A stretch of DNA of 64,000 nucleotides, taken from the NCBI RefSeq assembly GCF_032362555.1, contig NC_083512.1:5940001-6004000 (forward strand), read 5' to 3'. Shown here piece by piece: positions 13,601-28,600 of this stretch; within the stretch, counting starts at the first letter, position 1, and each line of letters starts with the position of its first letter. The notes below the pieces were generated by a model. That model made no database searches and was not told the DNA's origin. It was given only the letters and a program-made list of their open reading frames with translations. The position numbers and the translations under genes were made by a program. This DNA is from Amyelois transitella. Lineage: Eukaryota > Arthropoda > Insecta > Lepidoptera > Pyralidae.

Positions 13601-16600
13601 GTCGGTGGATTACTATTAAAATTTTCTCTAAAGGAAGATGAATTAGAATACGCCGGACTCGGCATAGGGAATGTACAATTGGGCATTTGTGAGCTACCAC
13701 TACCGTTGCTGTGCGGAGTGTCAGTACTTCGGGAACTGTTAGACAACGTGGGAGAAGGTTCTGGCGGTTGCAACGTCTCTGTGGGCGACACGTTACTCGT
13801 GCTCACGGTTCCTGCTTGAATCGGGCCACAGTTATCGTTTACGATCGGACTACGCTCAATAAATGTTGACGACGTCACGGGATTATCTTCGAAACTATGT
13901 TTAGGACTAGATGTAGCAATATTACTCTCCATTTCAGGTTTATACAGATTATGTTTCATATATTTTAGCCTCATTTGATTGTCAACAAAATCTGTGCTGT
14001 TTTTCATTGGCATATGCCCTTTATAACAATGGGGAAGATTTTCAATATTTTTCTCCAGTAAAACACTGCTGTCTGGTGTGTTATGTGGAGAAGGCGAAGG
14101 ATTAGGAACTACGTTACCCCTATAGTTCATTTCAGATTTTGTATTTGGTTTACACATTTTATCTCCCTGATTTTGAGGATTGAAGCAATTATTGCAATTG
14201 TCAAATTGATTATTATCTAGAGAAGAATTCATTCCTACTTGTCTTGAAATTGTATTATTCAACAAAACAGTTTGCTGTGCTAAATACCCGTTAGGGTCGT
14301 CCATGAAAGACGGCACGTTACTGTTTGTGACGTCATCCCCTTTGACGTCTTGGACAATCCTCGTGCCGTTGTTACCGAAGGCCATCCCTTTGCTCTCGGT
14401 AGATCCTGCCTTCTTTTTAGACCCTTTGCTATTGTTTTTGAGCTTTTTCTTGCTAACGTCGACACTTGGCCACTGCTGACTTAGCATATTGTAATGCTGT
14501 GGCAACGGAGGCACACGGGAACACATGGCTTGATTCATGGCGTGTTCGTTATTAGTAAAGGAACCATAAGAACCTGTGGAATCATCTGATATATTTGTGT
14601 TTGACTCCTCATAATCAACATTTTCCATTTTCTGCTGCTTTGGAGTGGGGCTAACAATAGGAGCATTAGAGTCGTTTCTTTTCACTTGCCAAGGCGGAGT
14701 TTTAGCCGGATTCGTTTTTACAACCGCACCATTTTGTATAACCAGTTGACCTTGAGGCACATACTGAGGCTGATTCTGTGGTCTATTTTGACTAACATTA
14801 TCGGCCAGTTGTGTTCTAAAACCTTTCATAGCTAATTCAATCTGTTTTTGGTTTTGTTGTATAAATATTTGCTGTTGTTCGTTAATTTTTTGCATGACTT
14901 CCGGTGTCAACGGTTGATTCAATCCGCAAAATATTTGGGACTCTTCTTCTTTGCCGGGGTATTTGGAGGCATTGCTCTGATGGTTCATTTCTTTCTTTTC
15001 GTCTTTGTGAGCTTGATCAACAATGTTTTGAGGGATAACGCTCACATTTTTGAAACTTGGGTTTTGTTTGTTGTACCCTGTGTTGACGCCTATGATTTGT
15101 CCATTAGTACCTAGTACTGGCAAGCCTACGTTGACAGGTGGAGTAGCCGGGACTGGGGGCTGTTGAGTTCTTTGTCGGTCGAGATTCTCTTGTTGTTGTT
15201 GAGTGATCCAGCCACTGCTCACGGTGAGGTAGTGGGAACTCCTTTGCACTTGTGTCTCCTGTTTGACATCATCCTGAGGTGCAATCGGAAGGTTTTGCTG
15301 CATGGGTGCGAAGGGCACGTTAGGTTGTACGTTATTCCGTTGGGGGCCCACTCCTGGCGACGCAGTCCTGTTATGATCGATGTCTTGAGACTGAAATGAT
15401 AAAATATTCAATTTCAGAACAATACACTGTTAAGTACCTGTTAATTGTTTTAATTACAATAACACAACATGATTCCCGTTTGCATACTTTAATATCATGC
15501 AATGCGAAAGTTTAAAAGTTTAGTTTCAACTACAAATGCCTAAAAAGTACTGTATTTCAGGAAGACTAAGAATTGTGCTTATACGCTAAGTTATGGAGGA
15601 CTCGGTCTATTCGGGATCATGGCCGAGAAAAGGTATACCCCGGGCTCCTCTTCAGAGAGGTGAGGATGAAACCGGAGATAACGGCAGGAGGAAGAGGAAT
15701 ACTTAGTTACGAGGGATTATTATCCTCCTTATAATTAAAATTATTATATTGTATATTACCTTTAAATCATTGAAAGGTCTTTCCCTTTGCATCATCATCT
15801 GAGACACACTCATGTTTGGCGGGAAGCCGGTTCGCTTCTTCATTTTCTTCTTCAAAACGGCGACCTCCGCACCAGCCACTGAAAATTAAAGAAATACGCT
15901 GAACTTGTGTTATCTTTCAAGTTAGAAGGAATAATGATGAAAATAATCAGTCAATACTAATAAAATCGCAAACAATGAAAATCCTTCAGACACCAACAAA
16001 CTGTTTAAATTAAAAGGATAAATGCCTTATACAATAGTGTACTTAAACATTGACATTGAGGGAGCGGGGATCGACCGCGTGACTTTGCACCGATCTCCAG
16101 ACGACCTAATAATTTAAAAGAATATTGAGATGCCAAGCAATGTCATTTGTCCAAGCAACCCTTTTCATGAAGTATTTTTCTGCTTAGTAGTTAGTTACTC
16201 TAAAGTCAAATATTTTTTTAAATTATCTTTTGTTCTGAACTCATTATAAGTATAGTAGTTTTATTCAAATTTTGCTCTTTAAGCATCATCAATATCTCTT
16301 GAATATACTACTCATAAGTTAGCAATATTTTCATTATTATAGTATAGATACACCTTACGTATGACTTTGGAAACTCTACCATCTAAATAATCTTAAAAAT
16401 AATGCCATACCTACATACTACCTTCCATTGTTAAACCTATCAAAAGCATCAATGCCTTATCGAGATTTCCGAAGGAAGCTGCCAACGACCCGAACGGTGG
16501 GCGGGGGAAATGGAAAATAAGCGGTTCCACGTCAAATCGGAAGAGTCCCAGTAATCGAGCCATTGCTATGTAAAACGACAAAGATTAGCATTTATAGCCT

Positions 16601-19600
16601 TTAAGCGCGGTTAATAAAGTCCAATCTCGTCAGCCGGAATAAACCTAATTAAAAGTTATAATTGATATTCGAATTTTTACGACATCATAACTCGTGTATT
16701 AAAACATAAACAATTTCTAATCGATTTTGACGAGCCTAAAAGTCAGTCTCGTAATTCGATAGCGCTTCATAATTAGTTAGCGAGCCGAGTATAATACCGT
16801 TATCTATTTGCACATTATCTGGCAGATTTGCAATTAAAATACGGGCTGTGTGCGAGGCGAGGGTGGTCTCCGAGGCGCCAGGGCGGGAGGGCGGTGTGGG
16901 GACGCGGGCGAGGAGGCGCGACTCGTCAGATCAATAGTCGGCGGGGCGCCCACACCGGCCGCTCTGCACCACCACCGATTGTTTCAAATTACACTCGCCT
17001 TTGTTCCTGCCACTGATCGAGTCGCCTGCGTTTTTTGTTTGCCTAAACGTCCTACTTCCTTTACGGTAATTACGCAATTTCGTGGATTATGTTGACTTCC
17101 CTATACAATGCTTTGTAACACAAAATGGTTTAACCATTTAGTAAAAAAATATACATATTTATGCGTAATAAAACATTCTTTGTTTAATTATTATAAAATA
17201 ATTATATAACGTAAAGATTCTGGTTCAGATACAGAGAAAAAAAATACATTATCAAAAAAAGTTATTTAAATAAACAATACAAATAAAATGTCAACCATAG
17301 TTTTGAAATTTAATAGTAAAACACAGTCGTAGCATATTACAGGTGGAGACACGACTGCTAGGATTGCAGGGGGTGTTGGGCGCAATGCAGGTTGTTACTC
17401 CCGGACGGACGGCTGACGAAGTGCAGTTACCCGCTATTCATGCCACGCTAAATGCGCCCCGCACCCCTTTTACGAATAATAAACACAACAGAAAGGACCC
17501 AAGATTTTGCTGCGATTAATCCCAAAATTTTGCCTAAAATTAGTAAACACGACATAAATAATTTTAAAAAACTTTAACTTTTCCCTATATTTTTATTACC
17601 ATACAACTATTGCATGATAAAGTACCTATTCACATATTTTCTAGATTTTACTTGACCATTGAAAAGAAAATCAACAAGTCTTCATTGAATTTTGAAAACA
17701 GAATGCAACAGAATGCAATGAGATTGTAATTCAAAGATGGGAGGGAAGGTGTCTTTCCATACTATAGATATTTGAAACGCCTTCCCTCTGACTGCCACTT
17801 AACAACAAAGAGACCGCTCTACCCTCTTTGTTACAAGAAACAACTCTGCGCTCCGTCCTACGAGCAACCACGTTTCAGTGTTGCTTTTAGACTCTTTAGA
17901 AATAGATAGTGAGACTTATCTCGCTTTTACGGAGCCGACAGAGGACGACACTGATGTATACGTACTGAAACTACTCTCGGGAGATTTACATTTCCATTAC
18001 AATGTTCACTGCAAATATGTGGCCAAAAATGTGTACAAATGCAATGTTTTTGCGAAACATTATTCAAAGTTACTGATTTTGTAAAGGTTAAATACCAAAA
18101 TGAATCGCGTCATCGTCAACTGTTAATTAAATGAGGGTTCAACGGTCACTTACAATGGATTTTGAAAACAGGCGGGCACGTTGGTATCCCGGATAATTCC
18201 GTTCGGTTCACACTAGTGTAATTGGATGAAGGAGGGCCGGCTCGGAGATTGCGCCCGGAACACCCGCCCGCTAATCGGATAATAATGCTCTTGGCCGGTC
18301 TACTATGAGATGAAACTGCACTGTTAAAGCCTTTCTTTGCATAAACTTGTTTAATTTACAAAGTAATATTTTAACAACAACGAACATTGTTTTTCGTCTC
18401 TTCTAAACTGTATTCGAGTTGTATGTTATTCATTGATGGGTTAATTCACAGACAGTAAAGGCTTTAAAAGAAAAAGGCTTATGAAGAAAGAAAAAAGGAA
18501 TTTAGGCTAAAAATATTAACTATACTCTCAAAAGTAAACAAATATAGAAAAAAAGTAAGATTAAGATTTATCCCTTTTGCCCCAGACGAGATAAAATCAG
18601 AGCCGAGCATCTCAATAAGTAACTCTAGTACAATAAACATGGATTCAAGACAATATACCCTCTGTTATTTCGCCGACCGTTTACTCCTCGCCTCACACCA
18701 TCTTTCTCCTCCTCCTTATGACATGAATAATAATTTGTTTATTGTTATCTCATTTCTTCGTGTTTACTCCCAAAATTGAAGATTAAATTTCTCTGAGTAA
18801 TTTATTTACAGTGACGTCGCTTTTAGTCGAATTGTACTAAGCGCTTCAAACGATGTGATATTTATTTTCACAAAGAAATAGACAAAATCTAGCATCTTAT
18901 GATATTTTTGGGTAATTATTAACTTTATAATAGACTTATCAAAAACGCATATTGCAATCTTAATCAAATTTCTAATAATTATATTTTGCCCAAATAAAAT
19001 TCACATAAAATAAACTTATTTTACGTGAATTTTTATTTTGGGACTAGGGACAGTTTGATTCAATACAAAAGCAGACCGTTTAACCTACAAATTAAATATT
19101 ATTAAATCGTCGAAGAAATTAAGCGTTACTGTTAAATGTTCACCTTTCTTTTGTTCGGTGTGATTGGGCGGCGGCGTCGCAGGCGACTGCGCGCGCGCTT
19201 GTAGCGTCGCCAGCAGTTTCCGCTTGTGGTTGCACAGCTTCGTCAATTCCGCACCAGATGACGGCTGGTACGGCTTGCTTATGACCTGTAAAAGAAACAA
19301 TAGAAATACATATATTTAACATGATTATTTTTTACGTAAACATGCTAATACTACATTTAGTGATACAAAAATTGTAACAATATCAAACCGAATTTTGTTA
19401 CACTCAATTTCAATCGCTCTTCGCTCAACGTTCCACATATCTAAAAATGAACATTAACGTAGAATATGTTATACGAACATATTCTACGTTAATGTTTCGA
19501 TCAATCGACATCTTATATGATCTACACTAATAAATCCGTGACCCAATCATCAAAACAGATCCCCATTGTATGAACAGACTACAAGAACCGTTAATAAAGC

Positions 19601-22600
19601 ATTCGTATTGTTAACTAACCAGTGTCGATATCTGCACGCCTACAGCAGTTATAAAGTATGAAGAAAACGGAAATGAAAATAGATTTAGTCGCAAGCCTTT
19701 TAGCGTCTTTTGTTGTGAATAAAACACATAATTTGTGTAAAATGGTCACTTAAGAAAAGAATTTTTTAAAGTTATTAAAAAATACTTTTCTTAAGTGACC
19801 ATTTTACACAAATTTCACTTCAAGAAATATTATTTATTTGTAAATTCCATTCTACTTTAAATTCTGCCGCTTTTGCGTAACAGTATTAATAATTAATAAT
19901 AATGTTATCATTGTCAAGCACAAGCTATATTTCTGCATTGTAGGTATTTTGCAAGTGCACAGCAGTGTTATGAGTTTAGCCAATCATCAACCGTTGCATT
20001 TCCTGATTTCACGGTAGCGAGTGCTGGTTATGATCTACTTCGCAGATCGAACACAATGCATTGGACTAGTTCTTCTGATTACCCGTGAATAAAATATAGC
20101 AAATTACTTATACAATTTATGTTACATAAGAAGCATATTTATAGTTTCGCAGAAAATAGGTTAATCTTGACTCACTCGTCACAAACTCAAAGAATCTTTT
20201 ATCCTGTTGTGTGTGAGTCAGAAATCGCAGCCGCGTCGATGAATAAAATTAATTTAAAGTGGCTTAGCGATTTATAGATGTGTGGTTTTCTGTGAAGTTA
20301 AATTTAAGTGTTTATACCATACTATATACATATACTACCTACCTACTATATATATATGTATATACATACCTATCCTATGAATCGAGCCTATTCTACGTCC
20401 GATAGCGGTGTTCCCAATCTGTGAACACGTCGCCCATTCATTACGGCGTGGACGCCCACTGTGCACGGCTGCACACGCAAATTGCTCTACGCTCACCCGC
20501 TGACACAGCTGCATATAAGAGTGCCACCTAATGTTTGAACAAAACGAGGAAATCGCCGGTCCCTCCACCGCGACCGCGGCTCAGCTGCGTGAGCGCTGCC
20601 GTGCTAACAAAATAATTTCACAAACCGCAGACTTGAGTACTCTGCTAACGATCCAAGATAAATGGCTTTTATGAAAGCAAGCAATTGCATATTGAAAACG
20701 TTTTGAGTAAGCCTTAACCAGGCACAGCACATTTTATTATAGTCTTTAACATTGTAATGATGATATATACATATACACATCTCCATGTAAGTGGTAAGCA
20801 CTTACGCGTTACTTATTTGTTTACTTTATAGCCAGATTACTATCTATATAAATATAGGGATGAAGATTATTGGACTAAAATAGCCCTACATCTGGAGGTC
20901 TTTTTACACCTTAAAAAGTTAAGTAAAGTTACGTATAATAAATAAGGGGAAAAATGCAAAATATTAAAATCAGCTCAGATTCCATCGTTGAAAATAACAG
21001 ATAAGGGTTGTATTAAAAGAAGTACAGTCTATTAAAAAAGTAACAAACATGGTGCCTAAAATACGACGAGTAAACAAATAGGTGTTAATTTGCTAAATTA
21101 CTTTTTCACAGACACATGGATCAATATATCAAAACTAGCATTTTTAATGGAAAACATGGGCAATATTTAAATGGATTCATGCTGTGAGCGGGAGGCCGTG
21201 TCCGTCCTTGTGCCACTTACAGTACAATCACACGCGGTCAGACATCACATTATCACAGAAGACATGTGAATACATTTTTTTTCTGATACTAATCGACGTC
21301 GTATGAGTAAATTGCGTGTTATCACTACATTATTGCTGTAAATTAAGGATCCCGCACTGGTGTTTGTGTCGTTTTGGCACAAGTCAGGAAATAATTTGCT
21401 TATTTTCATTATAACTTGCGATTAGTATTCTATGAAGACTACCTTTCCTAGAACATTCACCTGAAGTGACCTGGCAGTACCTAAATTATGATTCTAGCAG
21501 TTAAAATACATTATATTTCGCTTAATGTTTAAATAACTTTTACACTTCGCATTTGGAACACGATGCGTAATTATGAAACAGTGACTTTAATACAATTTGA
21601 TGGTGTGTTTCATACATAACTATGCATATGTCACGTATTGTCAGCACAAAGTGCACCGTAACAATACAAGTAGCACAATGTCGACGATGTCGCTTGGAGT
21701 AGCAAACCCTTAATGGGATGTCTCGTCGGTAGATAAACCTGTACAACAATACGGGGTCATTGCAATATGAAACCAATCAACGTGATGGACTCACCTACCA
21801 TAGCTGGCGCTGTCATATCCCATAAGTAAAATAATGAAAAACAGGTACTTATAAAACTTATGCTTATGCTCGGGATTTTTTTTTATTGTGAAATTACTTT
21901 TCTTTTCATCATGTCTCTTGATTGAAATTTGGAAATAAGCAAAAGCTTCGATTTTCTTGTGTTAAAAATATCTTTATCTTTTCTGTGTACACAAGTTCAT
22001 AAATATAAAACGTAGGTTCAACGGTTGGTAACCAATATTGGTTTAATTAAAAATTCCAAGAGTACAAAAATGAAAATAAATGTAACTATGTTCACTTTTT
22101 GCACTCTCCATACTTTGTAACACAACTGCATACTGCATCGAACATGTCAAGGTAACTAATGACTATGCTCTAATTAATAGATACATTTCGCTACTGAATA
22201 ATTCATACAAGGCAGAGTAATGTTAGGACACAATACGTCAATTTCCTGAACAACACTACCTACTCAGTTTATTCTAGTTCTTGTTCCTTTCGAGCATTAT
22301 ATAACCCAAAGGTTGCCTGGAAGAGATTGCATTAGCGACAAGTCGCGTTTTTTCCATCTCTGTCTCTTTCGTGCTGTTTTGTATGTTTTACTCTTATGGT
22401 GCAATCAAGAGTTTTTCTATGTTTATTGTGTCCGTTTATTTATCTATTTTTTACTCAATCTAGAAAGAGTATCGAATCTACACGAATTCTCTACTTAGAC
22501 ATTAAATTGAAAAGAATTCAAAGATGCTAAAATGTATCATGAATTTTGTATGATAACTACTAGACTTACTAGAAATATTATATTCGCAGAAGAATATTAA

Positions 22601-25600
22601 ATAAGCATTTTAATAGACATCAAGAAAAAATAATTAATGATCTTAAAAAAAATATAATAACGAAAGAATTGATGGAAGTTCAAAAGTTTGAGCAAATTGA
22701 CCGCGGTGTCGGCGGCGGCGACGATACAGTGCGGTCGTTTTATTTGCGTGCGGCAACAGAATGTAGAGTAATTTGTCGCCGTATCGTCGGGAGCCCGCCA
22801 CTAATTAACGGGGGCATTTACGGCTGCCGAACTTGCCTATATCTGTCTGTACTCCACCTTTGCCACCCTGTGGGTGTGCTGCATTCGCTCCAAACTTACC
22901 GGAATTTTAATCAATTAAGCTGCACAGGAACTGGCGCGAACGGTCACAAAAAACAAATATATATAAATTTAATTTTAATACAAATGCATATCATAAAGTA
23001 TACCATTTTTAACTATATCCGTACATCTAAGTCGCTGTCGACACCTTCTGGACGTGCATTCGCTCAAAACTAACCATCAGTTTTTATCAATTTAGTTTCA
23101 ATGGCAAATATGTAGTACCTACCCAAATTAACAAAAATAAACCTTTATTCAAACTAACCTTCAAGTATGCCATTATGAACAAATACGCGTTAATCAGCAA
23201 TCAGGTAGAGGAGACTCCAATAGAAATTATCATATCGTTGAATAGTAAGTGGCTATGGCTACCCGTAAGAGGTAATTGATGTTCCCCTTCCTAAACTTTA
23301 TTTAGGTCAAGCTCTGTCAAAGGATAAATAAATATCTTGACAGGGGTGGCAAAATAAGTTAGGGCGAACGAATGAGATTACCATCATTCGCCTAGTATAC
23401 GAAGGAAAATCGGAAAAGTCAATAAATAAAAATATCCGATGACAGCAACAGAAAATATGGAGACTATGGAATTACATCTTCTGCATTTTGACAACTAAAG
23501 TCAGTCCAGTGACCAGATAAAATAAAAACACTTTTTAAATCCTTAATCAAATTGGAATTTACAGCACCATCATCGAAAAACCTTCAGCTATAATTGAGAA
23601 AGACAAGATTATACATATCATATAAGCCAAACAGCATTAGCTTTACTTTTGACTCAAGCTCTTTTTTATAAGGGTCTTATTTTTGTCCGTTTTACTGTCC
23701 AAGATAAAAAGCCGACACTTTTCAAAAGGTTTATAAGGACCTACTTCTACATTCTAGTTAATTTCTTACAGCAGTGGAACGAGACGCAACCACGCAGACG
23801 CGAGATGATAAAGAGATTCTGCGTGGGATGCCTGCCCGTGACTGAGAAAATAATGTCAAAGAAACATTAGTTATAGACGTCCATGAAAACCGTATTACAT
23901 CAAAATTGGAATGTATTTTCATGTGAAGGCAAAATTAACACATCATTAAAAAAATGTATTAGTAATTTTGATACACCAATATTTATACCGTCCGTTGTCA
24001 TAAAGTTTTCAGTTCCTAATATTTATTTGATGCAATCACAAGATCGATGTCCGTCCTTTAGTTAAAACTGCTTGATTGATTATCTCATTGCAGCTTAAAC
24101 ACTCACACCAGTCACACCTAATCTTCACAATGCTACGAGTATCCATTCACTACATATTTCGTTTAGGGTAAGGGTCGCCTGAATTGAGTATTGGTATTGA
24201 ATACACATTGACCTTGACCTAAAAAGGAACAAGGGGGATGTTCGTCGTGTCTCCGGCACGTAAATATTTAATAAACAAAACATGTTTACATATTTTGTGG
24301 TAACTTACGTTTTCACATTTAGGAGTTACCCGTTCTTGGTCGTGTTATGTTATGGGAAAGTATTTAATATATCAAAAAAAATTATGAAACATTACCTACC
24401 TATCTTTTATTTTGGCAATATACAAAATTACTTCACAAACTCAGTGGAACCGTTGGTATACTGATAAAATGATTCCAGCATATGAAGTTGGATGAAAGGA
24501 ATTATAGTTGAACCAGCCTAGTCACTGAAGAACAAAACGTGAGAAATGTCGTGGCAAAAATCACACGTATGATTTATACAACAGTAAAATAAATGACAGT
24601 TAGTAAAACGGAAACATAAGTGTCTATTCACAATATACCTGTCAAAGGAAATAACGCGGTCCAGAACGGTGGGCCACCTAAGACTTGTCATTGTATATGG
24701 CTCCATTCTCCATCGGCAGATATCCCGTCTTACAATAGCCAATAAACAAAGCTTGTAGATGGCAGACAAAGCCGCCGGCGGGTGCTATGCTAGCTATCTG
24801 GCCATCGGCGCGGACGCGGCGAACCGTGTCGCTTACAGCTGTCGGTAAACACAATTTACTGTGCCATATGTATGCACTTTAACTAATGAATGTTAGTCTG
24901 CCGTTTGTGGGAACCAACCCTTTTATTCATTTAGCAAAAATTAAAGATATATTATACTTATAAATGACAAAAATAAGAACGCTATTTCCACTGCGGGCCA
25001 ACGTTTTAAACTGCTATATTTCATCATCAATACTATATTTTGGGGAAAGACGAAATCGTAAATAAAAATATTAGTGTATTGGTACTATGAGGAATATGTA
25101 AAGAAAGATCAAAGAAATGTAATATTATTAAACAAATATAGTGTAGTTTAAAGACAGTATATAAAAGTGATACCCGGTTGTATTGGATCGGAATGTTACG
25201 TGTGCCCTGCGCCAGCGCTCTGTCGCCACTTTCACCACACTGTGGGAAAGTAGAGGGCATTTTAGAAACTAACTCCACGTTTATTTTACATTTAATAGCT
25301 AGCATTTACATTTCAGCGCATATTCTTTGTTTGTTCTCCGTTAAATACGATTGCATTTGGCAAATTTCAATAGCGTGTGAAACTTGTTTGCTTGTACCTA
25401 CTTACTTGTAAATTTTTCGATTCAACATTGTTTGTGGCTGAATTATGATTGGGCGACTATCAAAGATCACGACCTCGATTCATCGTTAAATGTCACTTGA
25501 TATTGTTGCCACCCGGAAGAGCCGCATTTCTTTGTTCGCTCGGAGACAATGTAATTCCATAGGATCGGTGAATGTTTCGATTGAATTAATGAGATTTATG

Positions 25601-28600
25601 ATGTTATTTTTTTATCAACATTTCAAGGAATCTGAAAGAGTTTATTGCACAAAGTCTAAAAAAATATAAATGATAACCGGAGTCGCGATACCGTTTTTAA
25701 CAAAAAACGCCTTGTACTTTATCCGACTATGGAAAAGGCTTGTTGTAGAAGATGATAAGAAGTCAATCTTTTTCACTTTTAGTATTGGATTTTAGATAAT
25801 GGAATTACCATTACTATATACTACATTAGTCATTTCGAATCATAGTGCCAAATCAATTGATCGTCCAGCATTTCGAGCCATGATAATAATTACGAAACGA
25901 ACTGTTCGAAACTGTGATATGTACTCTTAAACATTGTTTCCAACAAATGTTTAAGAGTGATATGTGCCACAGATCACAATACAGGCAGGTGACGTCACCG
26001 ACCTACTTGCAGCGGCATATTGTCAAAGTAGCATTTTGGCGCGCTATTGAATATTTGATTTTTTCTAGCGAATAAGTACCAAAATTAAAAATGAAACTTT
26101 TCGTTTTTACTCTTACTTCTTAAATAATATAAACTGGTTTTAAAAAAAGTCAAATAGCCTTTTGTGCGATTCATCATTAAGCGATACCGTCAAATTACCG
26201 TCAATTTATGCATAGAATCGGTTCGGTCGTAAATAGGAGTGTAATGGACCATAAACGTCCTAGTGGCAGCTGGAAGTGCAGACTCGATGATATCGCCTGT
26301 CATCGCCTGAGGGTTCCGCGACTTCTGAGCTCACGATTCACGACATGAAGGGGACGACTTTCTAGCAATCGAGATTTTCTAGCAATTCTCGTTCTTTAAA
26401 TGACTGAAGTGAATGCAATGCAAACTCTAGATAAGAGGATGGTTCTTTTGTCTTGTGAATAGAAGAATTGAAAAGCGATTGAGGTTAATAACATTGTACT
26501 ATCTCCATGTAAAATATTTTATCATCAAATGTACTATGAGGGAGGGAGTAAATTTCAAATAGACATATAGGGCATTGTTATAATTTCAAACATTATAAAG
26601 TTCAATGATATCTATATTATCAATAAGGAAGATATTCTAGATTGAATTGCGATCTGAACGGAAACTACGCCCCTCAAGAATTAGTTACATCCACGGAATC
26701 TGAGCACCGTCTCCTGCATGTAACATACACAAATTTTAGTGAATCAATTCAGTGTTCCGAATGAATGTGAAATCGAGATCTCGCTGAGTGCATCTCAAGA
26801 CGAATGCTCGGAACAAAGAGGAATCGATGAGAGCCGGAGTGTGGGGATAGGAGGCGAGTGCACCGACCTCCCCCCTACGGACCGCGGTGCAATTTGTACA
26901 TTTCAAGTGCACACAAAGGCGAGGCGAGGAGGTCGCACAGCACTTGCAGCAAGCTTTGACAGAATTAACTTGTCCGTCGCACGATTGCGAGTACGGCTCA
27001 CCTTTATTGGATTGGACAAACTAGACGGAATTTTAGATGCGTGTACCGTTCTGATGCACAAATTGACTACCGAGGTAAAATTAGACAGGACAAGCCATAG
27101 GGGTTATTAAAGGCAAACTGCTGAACAGAGCATTTGACATTTCAAAACTAGTAACCTTTTTCTTTGATTGAGAATTAATAATCTACTATAAATAAATATT
27201 TATATATACCTCTATAAATAATTGATACCTTTATGTTTCTTGACGACGTAATCTGATCTTTTTACAATGTATAAGATATAAATATTATAATGTTGCCATA
27301 GTAATAAATTTACTTAATAAATATAATATAGCTATAAAAAAAAATTTGCATAAATGAATTTGAGTTCAAATTTGGTTTCTTGGAAGTCATACTGGCATGC
27401 CATTCTAATATGACTAGTACTTGGGTTGTTTGACTTAAAAAGTACAAAAAAATTAGTTGGATACGTGTGTGTATTAACATAAAGGCATAAAGTAGAGCAA
27501 ACTACTAGCAATGAAATGGCAATCCACTCGAGCAAACATAATGGTCATGCGCGCGCCCCAACCCAATAATAACTGATATAGTTAGCGAAGACATGTGAAT
27601 CATACTAGCGATAACGAGTTTGATACTAGATAACTATAATGTACTTGTATTTAACTACTGGTAGATCTCCGTTTCTATTTTCAAAAAAAAAGATCAACAT
27701 TAGTACCAATTAAAGAAATTTATATATGTTTGGGATCAGCGATTTACAGATGGCGTGCATAAAAGGACGTATACAAGAGAAAAGGGATTACATACACCGA
27801 AACTTGTGTGGCCCAGTGTATATTTCCAATTTTCAATGGTAACAATAATAACAAGTAAGCAATAATTACTACAAATTATATGTTACGGGCGCAAAAATAC
27901 GATGTAAATGAAAAAGTATATTACAACATTAATAAATAAGTGGTTTCACTGCGTAAGTAACTACGTTCATAACTTAAGCCTGATCCTTCATACATGACAA
28001 AATAATTGTTGTCCTCCCTAAACGATTACTGCATTCACATTTATTTTATTTGCTATTTGTGTCTCTATTTTATCAAATTGATGTTCGTTAATTCATATTT
28101 ATTATCTATCTCGGATAGGTCATTTATAATGGTAGAAAAATGGTCAATTAATAAATATAATAAAAAATAGTTGTGGATTATTAGGATTACAGCTCTTTGC
28201 TATACTTTAGATCTCTAAAACGATTGATCAGTTAACGAGTTTCATATATACACATACTTGCATTAACTTTGTCAGGAGCGTTAAATATAAGGACGCTAAA
28301 TTAAATTCGTGTTAATGAGCACGTGTAAACTCGTTTCTAGGGATATCATTTACGGGGAGTAGGTAGATGTCTTATCCTCCGTTCCAACCCCCCCACCCTT
28401 TTGCGATTTATGGCACAAACACAAATTTGAAATCAATGAATTGAGTAATTGATTGATTTCATGTATTTATTAGACCTTATTGTAGTGGCAACAATTTAGT
28501 ACCTACCTACTCGTAAGTTGAGGTCCAAGTTGGAATGACTGGTCAGGTCAATCGTTGTTTTTAAAAGGATTTACAATTTTATTAATTTGTACTCGTTCAT

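Noticed and set aside
22669..23073. 134-codon open frame in sba intron 2
   Set aside because: No recognisable domain, low-complexity start, no splice or promoter support, and composition like the surrounding intron.
26739..27110. 123-codon open frame in intron 2
   Set aside because: Moderately GC-rich but no similarity that I know and no neighbouring exon signals. It may be a conserved non-coding block instead.
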